Source of the DNA: Amylibacter sp.
Lineage (GTDB): Bacteria; Pseudomonadota; Alphaproteobacteria; Rhodobacterales; Rhodobacteraceae
DNA: 37,229 nucleotides
Assembly: GCA_016764475.1 (NCBI GenBank)
Contig: JAESRV010000097.1
Coordinates: forward strand, 5,766 to 42,994
Direction of reading: 5' to 3'
Each line of letters opens with the position of its first letter. The first letter of the stretch is position 1. This document shows, piece after piece, positions 7,716-16,428 of the stretch. Made by a program: the position numbers and the translations under genes. The notes beneath the pieces are model-generated. The model searched no databases, had not been told where the DNA came from, and was given only the letters and a program-made list of their open reading frames with translations.

Positions 7716-8312
7716 ATGAACATTAATATTTTTACCACTTTAAAGACTGCCTTTTTACTTACATTCGTTATATTCACCTCTGCGGCCTATGCATCAGGGG
7801 GTTATGATAACGGCACGCCTGCGGGCAAAGGCCGCTTGGATCTTGATTTCACCCTGAACCCCGGAAATCAGATTGATAATGGTCAAAGCTATATTGTCTG
7901 GGGCTACGGCATTACTGAAAAGCTGGATTTTCACGGCTATATATCGCATGAAGCCAGCGGCACAAATCAGGTATATTACGGTTTGATGTATAATTTCCTA
8001 AGCAATCGCAGGCTGGATTTGTCTACAGCTTTTGGCTTGCGGCATCGCAGTGGTGATCTGGACATAATTTTCCCGCAAATACTATATACGATAAAACTGC
8101 CGCGTAACTTCGATATCATCGGCAGTTCAACGCTGGTCTACAGAACAGATACCCACACAAACCTAGGCTTAAGCTTTGATATTGCTTTTAGAATTCCTGT
8201 CCCAAAGAAGTTCACACCCAAATTTATACGCGATATAAAATTCGCCATCGGCGCGTTTCGCAGTACTTCTGATAAGTGGTTGCCGACCTATAGTATCGAC
8301 TTCAGGTTCTGA
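7716..8312 (+). CDS. Secreted protein, probable outer-membrane beta-barrel
   Basis: The 198-residue product starts with a signal peptide (about residues 1-26, ending AAYA). The rest alternates short polar/hydrophobic strands such as GRLDLDFTL, QSYIVWGYGI, KLDFHGYIS, QVYYGLMYNFL, RLDLSTAFGLRH and NLGLSFDIAFRI, and ends in SIDFRF with a terminal Phe, the usual signal for barrel assembly by BamA. Size and strand count suggest a small barrel of 8-10 strands. No family is recognised and no function can be given. The gene stands alone; there is no clear Shine-Dalgarno. It converges on the broken gene at 8320-8673 with only seven bases between them. Confidence 0.7.
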   Translation: MNINIFTTLKTAFLLTFVIFTSAAYASGGYDNGTPAGKGRLDLDFTLNPGNQIDNGQSYIVWGYGITEKLDFHGYISHEASGTNQVYYGLMYNFLSNRRLDLSTAFGLRHRSGDLDIIFPQILYTIKLPRNFDIIGSSTLVYRTDTHTNLGLSFDIAFRIPVPKKFTPKFIRDIKFAIGAFRSTSDKWLPTYSIDFRF

Positions 8313-8319
8313 AAACAGG

Positions 8320-8673
8320 CTACCGCTTCAGCCCTTCGGCTTTCAAGATAAGCCCCATGTGTTTGTCTGCCACTTTCAGGCCACCTTCATTATTATTCCA
8401 TGAAATTTTGCCGTCGCCATTAACATCCAAACCCACCAAAGCACCTTTGGTCAGCTGGGCTAATTTCACCGCATGTACCAATGCAACCGTCGTATCAGGT
8501 GCGGCAATAATCGCGTCGGCCTCAAGCCCCGCTCTGAGGGGGTATCTTTCCAATTACTGACAACATGGCCGATATGCGCGTGTGCTTCGCTGCCTGCATA
8601 TGCAAGGGTTACCTGCAAACGTTGCTAACGCCACAGTAAGTAGCATTGCGGATAAATGTTTAAAATTATTCAT
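8320..8673 (-). pseudogene. Small secreted protein gene with EF-hand-like loop, disrupted by two frameshifts
   Basis: Read from ATG at 8673, the minus strand encodes a signal peptide (MNNFKHLSAMLLTVALATFA). The frame is then lost at a GGG run (8606-8608, C on the coding strand). A second frame reads a cleavage-like AYA-GS and HIGHVVSNWKDTP, and a third, after the GGGGG run at 8538-8542, reads GLEADAIIAAPDTTVALVHAVKL and an EF-hand-like DVNGDGKISW to the stop. Removing one C from the first run and adding one to the second restores a single frame of about 117 residues. The intact protein would be a small periplasmic protein. Either the gene is decaying or both C-runs are sequencing errors. The open part 8320-8553 alone has no credible start. 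Confidence 0.7.
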
Positions 8674-8761
8674 AAAATACCCCAGGAAATGATTTATTAA
8701 CTATGGTATGATTAGTATTTCGATACAAACAAGGTCGTGGTGGCACATCTGGATCGGCGGA

Positions 8762-9457
8762 TCATTTACCCAAAGTGTGATGCACCAATACCGTGTTTAC
8801 CCCGTGTAAAACACACCTGATCGGGGCCTGCAATGTTGTCCCGTCGCCCTCTTCCGCTTCTATGTACGAGGCCAATTTTTCAGGCCCTGTGATTAGCAAA
8901 TGGATGTTCTTTGCCGCAGCCAATACTGGTGCGGTCATGGTTAGGCGTTGTTCTGGCTGGCTATCACTGGTCATCACCATCAAAGGTGGCGCGTCAGGCG
9001 CAAGGGCTGCGGGCAATTCAGCCGCATCGGGGAACAGGCTGGCCGTGTGCATATCGGCCCCCATGCCCAGAACCACCACATCCAAGGGTAAATGCGGTGT
9101 GTATCGTTCGGTGGCAGAGGCAAGTGCATCATCAGGGGTCTGATCTACCGCCCCCATTGGAAGCAATTTCGCTTTAGAAGATGCATTTTGGCTTAGATAA
9201 TGCTCGACCATGCGGTAGTTAGACCTAAATGGATCAGTGGGCTGCAAGCGTTCATCGGTCAGCAAAACTGTAACGTTTTGCCAATCCATTTCCATCAGGC
9301 TAAGACGTTCCAGAAACGGTGCGGGCGTGGTACCACCTGGTACGGCCAACACTGCACGGCCCTTATCTGCCAAACATTGCTTAAGCTGCTTGGCCACTAT
9401 TTTGGCCAGCCCTGTCATCAGGGTTTCAAAGTCTGGATAATCCAACAGAACACTCAT
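8762..9457 (-). CDS. pgl: 6-phosphogluconolactonase
   Basis: The 231-residue protein has the DevB/Pgl signatures: AVLAVPGGTTPAPFLERLS near the N-terminus, VTVLLTDERLQPTDPFRSNYRMVEHYL and VVLGMGADMHTASLFPDAAEL. It hydrolyses 6-phosphoglucono-delta-lactone to 6-phosphogluconate, the second step of the oxidative pentose-phosphate and Entner-Doudoroff routes. Its ribosome site (GAGAGGTG) overlaps the stop codon of zwf and the start lies three bases after it, so the two are translationally linked. The commonly seen lone HGMG is GMGADMH here, where the His follows the Asp as in the family. Neither edd nor pgi follows; the downstream gene is the broken one at 8320-8673. Confidence 0.93.
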   Translation of the reverse strand: MSVLLDYPDFETLMTGLAKIVAKQLKQCLADKGRAVLAVPGGTTPAPFLERLSLMEMDWQNVTVLLTDERLQPTDPFRSNYRMVEHYLSQNASSKAKLLPMGAVDQTPDDALASATERYTPHLPLDVVVLGMGADMHTASLFPDAAELPAALAPDAPPLMVMTSDSQPEQRLTMTAPVLAAAKNIHLLITGPEKLASYIEAEEGDGTTLQAPIRCVLHGVNTVLVHHTLGK

Positions 9458-9460
9458 GAT

Positions 9461-10909
9461 CTACACCTCTCGCCAACGGCGGCCATCTTTGTGCATCAGC
9501 ATTAAACTATCGTCAGGCCCATTGCCACCTGCATCATAAGGTGCTGGTTTCGCTTGTTTTTCCTCCCAATTTTTGATGATTGGGTCAACCCATCCCCAAG
9601 CCGCTTCCACCTCATCACCGCGCATAAACAGGGTTTGGTCACCCCGGATCACATCCATGATCAGCCGTTCATACGCGTCCGGAATACTTAGCTCATCATC
9701 ACCCAGAACCTCGGCAAAGGTCATGTCCAGCGGCACTTCAGTCAAACGCATACCGCCCGGCCCCGGTTCCTTGATCGTCATGCTTAGATTGATGCCTTCA
9801 TCGGGTTGCAAACGGATGGTCAGCACATTGCCTTTCAAATCCTGACTGTCTGCAAAAATCGAATGTGGCGGGTCTTTGAATACCACGGCAATTTCCGATG
9901 CACGGTTGCGCAGTTTTTTGCCCGTGCGCAGATAAAACGGTGTGCCCACCCACCGCCAATTCGACAGGTTGGCTTTAAGTGCGATATAGCTTTCTGTGGT
10001 GCTGTCAGGGTTACCGCTTTCATCTTGATAGCTGGGGCTATCGCCATCCGCACGATACTGTCCGCGCACAATATCCACTTCAAGTATAGGATCCAGTGCT
10101 TTGATAACTTTAAGTTTTTCGTCCCGAACAGAGGTCGCATCAAACGTTGCAGGTGGTTCCATCGCGGTCAAGCAAAAAAGTTGCATCAGGTGGTTTTGGA
10201 TCATGTCGCGCATAGCACCCGACTTGTCATAGTAAGCCCCGCGCCCTTCAACCCCGATACTTTCGGCGACCGTGATTTGCACATGGTCGATGTGTTGCGA
10301 ATTCCACAACGGTTCAAACAGCGCATTGGCAAAGCGCAAAGCCATCAGGTTCTGCACGGTTTCCTTGCCCAGATAATGGTCAATGCGAAAGATCTGATCC
10401 TCGTTAAAACTGCGCGCCAGCTCTGCATTCAAGGCTTGTGCGCTGGCCAGATCGCGGCCAAAGGGTTTTTCCACCACAATGCGGCTGTTGTCATTGGTGA
10501 TTTTATGTTTCAATAAACGCTCTGCCAAAGGCGCAAATAAAGACGGGCCGACCGAGAAATAAAACGCGTGAATAACGCCCTTGCGCAGGGTTTTAGCTAG
10601 GGGTTCCCAGCCTTCATCGCCCAAAGCGTCCAGTTTGATATAAGACAGGCGTTCCAGAAAAAACTCAATTTGTTTTTTGTTCTTCTTTTTGGATTTTACA
10701 AATTTTTCAAGGGCTTCACGCACAAAGCTCTTAAACTCATCTTGGGTAAAATCAGAACGCGCAGCGCAGATAATCCGTGCGGTTTCAGGCATTTGCCCCG
10801 CACAAAGCCGCCGAAACAGGCCTGGCAGAATTTTGCGTTTTGCCAAATCACCCGTGCCGCCGATTATCACCAGATCAAAGTCATCAACAGGTATCGTTTG
10901 CGCAGCCAT
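9461..10909 (-). CDS. zwf: Glucose-6-phosphate 1-dehydrogenase
   Basis: The 482-residue protein matches the family's usual length. It has the dinucleotide-binding GGTGDLAKRKILPGLF near the N-terminus, the substrate and catalytic motif RIDHYLGKETVQN in the middle, the EKPFGRD stretch before it, and the C-terminal RGDQTLFMRGDEVEAAW. It oxidises glucose 6-phosphate to the lactone with NADP+ and feeds the adjacent lactonase. The start is backed by AAGGG eight bases upstream. The gene diverges from the radical SAM gene across 155 bases that must hold both promoters; no clear promoter or operator is visible to me there. Confidence 0.96.
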   Translation of the reverse strand: MAAQTIPVDDFDLVIIGGTGDLAKRKILPGLFRRLCAGQMPETARIICAARSDFTQDEFKSFVREALEKFVKSKKKNKKQIEFFLERLSYIKLDALGDEGWEPLAKTLRKGVIHAFYFSVGPSLFAPLAERLLKHKITNDNSRIVVEKPFGRDLASAQALNAELARSFNEDQIFRIDHYLGKETVQNLMALRFANALFEPLWNSQHIDHVQITVAESIGVEGRGAYYDKSGAMRDMIQNHLMQLFCLTAMEPPATFDATSVRDEKLKVIKALDPILEVDIVRGQYRADGDSPSYQDESGNPDSTTESYIALKANLSNWRWVGTPFYLRTGKKLRNRASEIAVVFKDPPHSIFADSQDLKGNVLTIRLQPDEGINLSMTIKEPGPGGMRLTEVPLDMTFAEVLGDDELSIPDAYERLIMDVIRGDQTLFMRGDEVEAAWGWVDPIIKNWEEKQAKPAPYDAGGNGPDDSLMLMHKDGRRWREV

Positions 10910-11064
10910 CGGTTAACCCTTTATGTTTTTTTAATTATTACAATAGTATCCGACCGCTGCAAGCGAAACACACCAACCATCACATCATTGTGGGCATTTA
11001 CCAAAAACCTTTTCAGGCAAGCCCAAACCGTGTAGCCACGGTATAAATAACGCGCAGGCCCCTG

Positions 11065-12027
11065 ATGAACGACCAATCTTTTGACACCAACCACGCCAAA
11101 CCGCTTGGCAAGTTTGAACACCCTGACATTACCGCCAAGGGTGAGACCCGCGCCTCTGTGCCCTTGATCGGGGCCACAACGCTTTGGTTTAATACCGGTA
11201 CTTTGTGCAATATCGAATGTGTGAACTGCTATATTGAAAGCTCGCCCACGAACGATGCTTTGGTTTATATTACTCCCGAAGAGGTGGTGGATTATCTGGA
11301 TCAGATCAAGGCGCGTAACTGGCCAACAACCGAGATCGGCTTCACGGGCGGCGAGCCGTTTATGAACCCCGATATGATAGATATGACGCGCGCCTGTCTG
11401 GAACGCGGGTATGAGGTGCTGATCCTGACCAATGCGATGCTACCGATGATGCGCAAATCCGTGAAAGCGGGGCTTTTGGCATTGCAGGCAGAGTTTGGTG
11501 ACAATCTTACAATGCGGGTGTCTTTGGATCACTTCAAGGCGGAATATCACGATACAGAACGTGGTCGCGGATCGTATAATGTTACCATCAAAGGCATGCA
11601 GTGGCTGCGCGACAACGGCTTTAAAATGGCCGTGGCCGGGCGCACGGTTTGGGGTGATAGTGATGCGCAAAGCCGTGCGGGTTATAATGCGCTGTTTGCA
11701 GAGCATGGCTTTGATATTGATGCGCATAATCCTGCCATGACAGTGTTGTTTCCCGAGATGGATATGTCAGTGAAAGTTCCTGAAATTACAACAGCTTGCT
11801 GGGGTATCTTAAACAAGAAAAAAAGCGATGTGATGTGTTCTTCATCGCGTATGGTGGTCAAACGCAAAGGCGCAAGTAAGCCTGCCGTTCTGGCCTGTAC
11901 ATTGCTGGCTTATAGCCCCGAATTTGAACTGGGTGAAACGTTGGAACAGGCCGAAGGTGACGTGAAACTGAACCATCCGCATTGTGCTAAGTTTTGTGTT
12001 TTGGGCGGGGCCAGTTGTTCGGGGTAA
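11065..12027 (+). CDS. Uncharacterised radical SAM protein with C-terminal cysteine cluster
   Basis: The 320-residue protein has the canonical CxxxCxxC motif (Cys48, Cys52, Cys55; CNIECVNC) for the SAM-binding 4Fe-4S cluster, followed by the GFTGGEPFMNP motif and a barrel-like series through MRVSLDHF. The C-terminal third carries more cysteines: ACWGI, DVMCSSSRMVVKR, LACTLL, and finally Cys307, Cys311 and Cys318 (CAKFCVLGGASC). That pattern suggests an auxiliary Fe-S cluster of SPASM/twitch type. No substrate peptide, methyltransferase or other partner is adjacent; it lies between zwf and aroB. The reaction is unknown. The ribosome site is weak. Confidence 0.8.
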   Translation: MNDQSFDTNHAKPLGKFEHPDITAKGETRASVPLIGATTLWFNTGTLCNIECVNCYIESSPTNDALVYITPEEVVDYLDQIKARNWPTTEIGFTGGEPFMNPDMIDMTRACLERGYEVLILTNAMLPMMRKSVKAGLLALQAEFGDNLTMRVSLDHFKAEYHDTERGRGSYNVTIKGMQWLRDNGFKMAVAGRTVWGDSDAQSRAGYNALFAEHGFDIDAHNPAMTVLFPEMDMSVKVPEITTACWGILNKKKSDVMCSSSRMVVKRKGASKPAVLACTLLAYSPEFELGETLEQAEGDVKLNHPHCAKFCVLGGASCSG

Positions 12028-12059
12028 AACCACCGAACTTACCAGCCAAATATCCTAAG

Positions 12060-13175
12060 TTAACGCGCCTTTAACGCATCTTCCAACACCGATTTGACCA
12101 CGGCCAAATCCACATCACGGGTCACAAAACTATCGCCGATAGATCGCGCCATGATAAACGCCAGCTTACCGTTTTGCACTTTCTTGTCCTGTGCCATCAG
12201 GGCCAGCAGCCCGTCTGCATCAGGCAGGTCACCGTCGATATCTGACAAATCAACCTTCATGCCCATTACTTTCAAATGTGCGCGTACACGGCTTGGGGCC
12301 TCTTGGCTACAAAGCCCCAACCGCATAGAGGTTTCAAACGCCAAGGCGCAACCGATGGCCACACCTTCACCGTGTAATAAGCGGTCGGAATAGCCGGTTG
12401 CGGCCTCTAGCGCGTGGCAAAATGTGTGGCCCAGGTTCAGTAAGGCTCGGTCACCGTGTTCTTTTTCATCACGTGCCACGATATCCGCTTTCATCTGGCA
12501 AGACCGCTTCACGGCATAGATGCGTTTCGCCATATCACCCGCCGCCATCGCAGGGCCATTATCTTCTAGCCATTCAAAGAATGCGGCATCCCCCAGCATA
12601 CCGTATTTAACCACTTCGCCGTAGCCTGCCAGAAAGTCACGTGGTTTCAATGTGCCCAGAACCTCCACATCAGCCAGTACCAGTTGCGGTTGATAAAATG
12701 CCCCTACCAGATTTTTGCCCTGCGGTGAATTTATTCCGGTTTTGCCCCCGACAGAGCTGTCAACCTGCGCCAGTAATGATGTTGGAACTTGCACAAATCG
12801 AACGCCACGGCGCATAATTGCGGCAGAAAACCCTGCTAAATCACCAATAACCCCACCTCCGAACGCAATGACGATATCATCGCGCTCAATCTGTTCGGCC
12901 AATAGCCACTCAACAGTTTTTTGCAGGTTTTCCCAAGATTTTGTGGCTTCACCGGCGGGTAATTTCAATACCGTGCAGCTGATCCCTTCGGCTGCCAGCC
13001 CCGCCTCTAGGGTAGCCAAATGCAAAGCGGCCACGTTTTCATCTGTAATCACCGCCACATATTTGCGCTTCAAAAACGGCTTTATATAAGTGCCTATATT
13101 GGGCAACAGGTTCGGCCCGATATGAATGTCGTAAGAACGATCGCCCAGATCTACATGTACAGTTTCTTTTTGCAT
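12060..13175 (-). CDS. aroB: 3-dehydroquinate synthase
   Basis: The 371-residue protein has the NAD+ and Zn2+ binding signature of the family: AFGGGVIGDLAGFSAAIMRRGVRF, VPTSLLAQVDSSVGGKTGIN, NLVGAFYQPQLVLAD, GYGEVVKYG and LNLGHTFCHALE with HGEGVAIG. It converts DAHP to 3-dehydroquinate, the second step of the shikimate pathway. AAGGACT lies just before the ATG, inside the end of aroK, whose stop is only one base away, so both are made from one transcript. Length matches the family. Confidence 0.96.
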   Translation of the reverse strand: MQKETVHVDLGDRSYDIHIGPNLLPNIGTYIKPFLKRKYVAVITDENVAALHLATLEAGLAAEGISCTVLKLPAGEATKSWENLQKTVEWLLAEQIERDDIVIAFGGGVIGDLAGFSAAIMRRGVRFVQVPTSLLAQVDSSVGGKTGINSPQGKNLVGAFYQPQLVLADVEVLGTLKPRDFLAGYGEVVKYGMLGDAAFFEWLEDNGPAMAAGDMAKRIYAVKRSCQMKADIVARDEKEHGDRALLNLGHTFCHALEAATGYSDRLLHGEGVAIGCALAFETSMRLGLCSQEAPSRVRAHLKVMGMKVDLSDIDGDLPDADGLLALMAQDKKVQNGKLAFIMARSIGDSFVTRDVDLAVVKSVLEDALKAR

Positions 13176-13176
13176 T

Positions 13177-13725
13177 TCAGTCCTTCACAACCCCGCTTAT
13201 GGGGTTGTCCAATAATGTTTTAACGGTTTTTGCCGTCATTTGTTCCAGTGTCAGTTCGGCTTCGGCATCCACCATCAGTTCCGCCTTGGCGTAAAGTGGC
13301 GTGCGCGCATTCAGCAATGCGGTCAGCTTGGCCTTTGGGTCAGCCACCCGCAATAAGGGCCGGGTATCTTTGTGGCGCACCCGTTCCCACAATATATCAA
13401 GGTCGGCGCGCAGCCATAAAGCCACGGCTTTTTGTGAAATCAGCTTGCGATTTTGCGCAGCCATATAGGCCCCACCACCGGTTGACAGCACACAAGGTGG
13501 GCCGTCCAGTAAGCGATCCAATATCTGGGTTTCTTTTTGGCGAAAGAACGCTTCACCGTCGCGTTCAAAAATTTCCGGGATTGATGCGTTTGCAGCTTTT
13601 ATAATCTCTTCATCAGAATCAATGAAATCTACGCCCAAAGCCTGCGCCAGCAACCGCCCAACGGCGGTCTTTCCAGCACCCATAAGCCCAATCAGGACAA
13701 TGGTTTTACTCAATCGGTAGGTCAC
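13177..13725 (-). CDS. aroK: Shikimate kinase
   Basis: The protein has the P-loop GLMGAGKTAVGR, the shikimate-binding DFIDSDEEI, the FRQKE motif, the LSTGGGAY loop and the RPLLR lid region. It phosphorylates shikimate at O3 with ATP. The GTG at 13725 is the preferred start because a strong AAGGGG lies five bases upstream and homologues begin about ten residues before the P-loop strand; ATG at 13740 is the alternative, and frames open further 5' lack support. It forms the first gene of an aroK-aroB pair and faces the small-protein operon at 13876. Confidence 0.94.
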   Translation of the reverse strand: MTYRLSKTIVLIGLMGAGKTAVGRLLAQALGVDFIDSDEEIIKAANASIPEIFERDGEAFFRQKETQILDRLLDGPPCVLSTGGGAYMAAQNRKLISQKAVALWLRADLDILWERVRHKDTRPLLRVADPKAKLTALLNARTPLYAKAELMVDAEAELTLEQMTAKTVKTLLDNPISGVVKD

Positions 13726-13875
13726 TTTTGCCCCTTGCATTTCGCCGTAAACCAGAAATGAGCAAAGTTTTGCTTTACCCCATTTCAAACTAATGACTTT
13801 TATTATATTCGTGATAACATCCCCCCCAGACAAGACAAGGTGGAACACACCACCGACAGGCAGTTAAGGTGAATT

Positions 13876-14010
13876 ATGGGTCGTTTGATAAAATTTTTGC
13901 TTATTTTGATCGTTTTAGCCGCAATCGGGTTGGTTGCGTATTCTTATTTCGGTGATATTTCATCACCCAATGTAGAGATCATTCAAACTGTTACGCCGAA
14001 TGAAAATTAG
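13876..14010 (+). CDS. 44-residue single-span membrane protein
   Basis: This short gene reads MGRLIKFLLILIVLAAIGLV followed by AYSYFGDISSPNVEIIQTVTPNEN. It has one N-terminal hydrophobic helix (about residues 5-23) with a positive N-end, then a short polar tail, so it should be a small inner-membrane protein with its C-terminus outside. AAGGT lies nine bases before the ATG. Its last 11 bases overlap the start of the next gene in another frame, which indicates translational coupling. The function is unknown. Its place at the head of an operon ending in xerD argues that it is real despite its size. Confidence 0.75.
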   Translation: MGRLIKFLLILIVLAAIGLVAYSYFGDISSPNVEIIQTVTPNEN

Positions 14011-15508
14011 ATACGGGCTATCCGTTTTATTGGTGACGCTTGGCTTGCCCGCCTTGGCAGAACCGCTTTCAGCTGTGGATTGGTTATCAAAATCACTTCA
14101 AACCCCACAACAGGTGGCCCCCGAACAACCGCTTTCTGGTGTTTTAATAGAACCAATAGAAATCACCAGCCTGACGGATGTGCAAAAAGACACGGTCGGG
14201 ATTATTCCCAGCCAAATTTCAGGCATTCCACAAGATTTCTGGGGTAACAGCCGGATTGAACGCATTGCGGGCTTTATCCGCACAGCCCCCCTTGGGCAAC
14301 TGCCTGAGATTACCTCTTTATGGCGGCGCATTATACTGGCGGAAATTGATCCGCCTATAGGGGCCGGGCAGGAAAATATTCTGCTGCTGGCGCGTTTGGA
14401 CAATCTGCTGCTGGCAGGCGCATTAGATCCCGCAGAGGCCCTGTTGAAAGCCGCAGACCCAAACAACCCGCAACTGTTTCGCCGCTGGTTTGATGTCAGT
14501 ATCCTGACCCAAAGGGCAGGTAATGCTTGTGCGCGTATGGTCAAAACCCCGAACTTTGCCCCTACCCTTCAGGCGCGGATTTTCTGCTTGGCGCGTGCGG
14601 GTGACTGGCTTGCAGCCACCGTAACCTTAAACACAGGAAGAGCTTTAGGGGATTTCACGGATGATGAAGCTTTGTTGCTGGGGCGGTTCCTGGATCCCGT
14701 AGCTTATGCACAAGCACCCGATCCTGCCCTACCGAAAGTTTTAACGCCGCTGACATTTGTGATGCGTGAGGCTTTGGCCCTGCCGCGCCCTGCCCAAAGC
14801 CTGCCTTTGGCGTTTTTGCATATGGATTTGCAAAATAATGCGGGCTGGAAACTGCGCCTGACATCTGCGGAACGTCTGGTGAAAGAGGCCGCGATCCCGC
14901 CGGTTGCATTGCTTGATTTGTACCTGGAAGGCAAAGCCTCGGCCTCGGGCGGGGTATGGGCACGGGTGGACGCCGTGCAAAAGCTGAATACCGCTTTGGG
15001 GGCGGTGGACGATGACAGGCTTTCGAATGCTTTGGTCAATGCGTATCAAGCATTGGCTATTGTGGGCTTGCAATCCGTGTTGTCCGACTGGTTTGCACCG
15101 GCTTTAGAGGGCCACAAACTGAATGCGCAAGCCAAATCCATCGGCTTTGAGCTGGCGGTTCTACATGCGGATAGCCATGATTTGGCGATAAGCCTGGGAA
15201 CAAGCAAACAGTTGGAAAATTTCATTACTTCAATCCTGAAAGGGCAATTCAATGCGCCCGCCAAAGGTAACCTGCAACAGGCTGTTTTGAATGCACTGTC
15301 AGGGCTGACGACCAAAACCGTTTTGCATCAAAGCGTTGATATGGGGCGCAAAGGCGAAGCGGTTTTATCGGCTTTAACCTTGTTGCATGAAGGGGCGGCC
15401 ACCGATGTGAACGATATCGAGGTTGCTTTGTCAGTGTTGATCTATAGCGGTTTTCATGATGAGGCAGTGCGTATTGCCACCCAGTTGTTATTCGCGGCAG
15501 CACCATGA
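14000..15508 (+). CDS. Secreted helical repeat-like protein, function unknown
   Basis: The 502-residue precursor has a signal peptide (about residues 1-20, ending LPALA) followed by a long Ala/Leu-rich, mainly helical chain without cofactor or catalytic motifs. The helix pairs (for example ILLLARLDNLLLAGALDPAEALLKAAD) look like a TPR-type alpha solenoid, though no clean repeat can be fixed by eye. It is probably periplasmic. It overlaps the 44-residue gene by 11 bases and xerD by four (ATGA), so all three are translated together. The family seems to travel with xerD in Rhodobacterales from memory of similar gene orders; that is not shown by the sequence. Confidence 0.7.
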   Translation: MKIRYGLSVLLVTLGLPALAEPLSAVDWLSKSLQTPQQVAPEQPLSGVLIEPIEITSLTDVQKDTVGIIPSQISGIPQDFWGNSRIERIAGFIRTAPLGQLPEITSLWRRIILAEIDPPIGAGQENILLLARLDNLLLAGALDPAEALLKAADPNNPQLFRRWFDVSILTQRAGNACARMVKTPNFAPTLQARIFCLARAGDWLAATVTLNTGRALGDFTDDEALLLGRFLDPVAYAQAPDPALPKVLTPLTFVMREALALPRPAQSLPLAFLHMDLQNNAGWKLRLTSAERLVKEAAIPPVALLDLYLEGKASASGGVWARVDAVQKLNTALGAVDDDRLSNALVNAYQALAIVGLQSVLSDWFAPALEGHKLNAQAKSIGFELAVLHADSHDLAISLGTSKQLENFITSILKGQFNAPAKGNLQQAVLNALSGLTTKTVLHQSVDMGRKGEAVLSALTLLHEGAATDVNDIEVALSVLIYSGFHDEAVRIATQLLFAAAP

Positions 15509-16428
15509 CAAGCCATTGGATTGAAACATTTTTAGAGGCGATGCAAGCGGAACAAGACGCATCTGACAACACCATTTTAGCCTATGCGCGCGACTTGCAA
15601 GAGTTTGAAGCGCATTTGCGCAATGCCAAGCAGAATTTCAAATCGGCCACACGGGCGGATGTTGAAGCTTATATTGTTGACCTTGAAATTCGCGGTTTGG
15701 CGGCATCGACACGGGCAAGGCGATTATCGTCCCTGCGCCAGCTGTTTCGCTTTGCTTTTGAAGAAAGCTGGCGCAGTGATGACCCGTCTTCACAGATCAA
15801 AGGGCCGCGCAAAGCCCGCCATTTACCCAACACACTTTCCGAAGATGAGGTTGACCGTCTGCTGGATGCATCCCTGACCACGGGCCGCAGTAAATCAGAT
15901 CGCTTACGCAATACCTGTCTGATGCAGCTTTTATATGCAACGGGGATGCGGGTGACCGAGTTGGTATCCCTGCCTGTGGCCGCTGTGCGCGGCAATCCTG
16001 AAATGATCTTTATAAAAGGTAAAGGCGGCAAGGAACGCATGGTGCCCCTGTCACCGCCGGCCAAGATGGCTACGGCGGTGTATCTGGTGGATCGCGATAA
16101 ACATGAAGATTTGGCGCACACCAAGGGCAAACCGCCATCCAGGTTTCTGTTTCCATCCAACGGCAAGTTGGGATATCTGACACGGATCAGGTTTTACATG
16201 CTGGTTAAAGAAATTGCTGTGAATGCGGGCGTCAGCCCCGAAACCGTAACACCGCACACCCTGCGCCACGCCTTTGCCACGCATCTTTTGGCGGGCGGGG
16301 CTGATTTGCGGGTGATCCAGATGCTTTTGGGCCATGCGGATGTGGCCACGACCGAGATTTACACCCATGTTCTGGATGAAAAACTGAAGTCTTTGGTGCT
16401 GGACCATCACCCGATGGCGAAAGATTAG
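15505..16428 (+). CDS. xerD: Site-specific tyrosine recombinase XerD
   Basis: The 307-residue protein has an N-terminal SAM-like DNA-binding domain (about residues 1-95) and a tyrosine-recombinase catalytic domain. Catalytic residues can be placed: Arg149 (YATGMRVTELV), Lys173 (KGKGGKER), His251 and Arg254 (HTLRHAFATH), His277 (LLGHADV) and nucleophile Tyr286 (TEIYTHV). With XerC it resolves chromosome dimers at dif before division. XerC is not in this window and no dif-like site is apparent, and there is no sign of an integrative element, so this is the housekeeping enzyme. The start overlaps the previous stop by four bases. Confidence 0.94.
   Translation: MTSHWIETFLEAMQAEQDASDNTILAYARDLQEFEAHLRNAKQNFKSATRADVEAYIVDLEIRGLAASTRARRLSSLRQLFRFAFEESWRSDDPSSQIKGPRKARHLPNTLSEDEVDRLLDASLTTGRSKSDRLRNTCLMQLLYATGMRVTELVSLPVAAVRGNPEMIFIKGKGGKERMVPLSPPAKMATAVYLVDRDKHEDLAHTKGKPPSRFLFPSNGKLGYLTRIRFYMLVKEIAVNAGVSPETVTPHTLRHAFATHLLAGGADLRVIQMLLGHADVATTEIYTHVLDEKLKSLVLDHHPMAKD

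Noticed and set aside
9806-10516. Long plus-strand open frame opposite zwf
   Set aside because: Antisense shadow of zwf; no motif or start signal.
12060-12075. TTAA-N7-TTAAC, the form of a CtrA binding site
   Set aside because: It lies in the last codons of aroB, not in front of a gene, and can be explained by the coding sequence.
15505-16428. XerD as the integrase of a mobile element
   Set aside because: It has the standard XerD length and sits in a housekeeping operon with no attachment sites, direct repeats or cargo genes.
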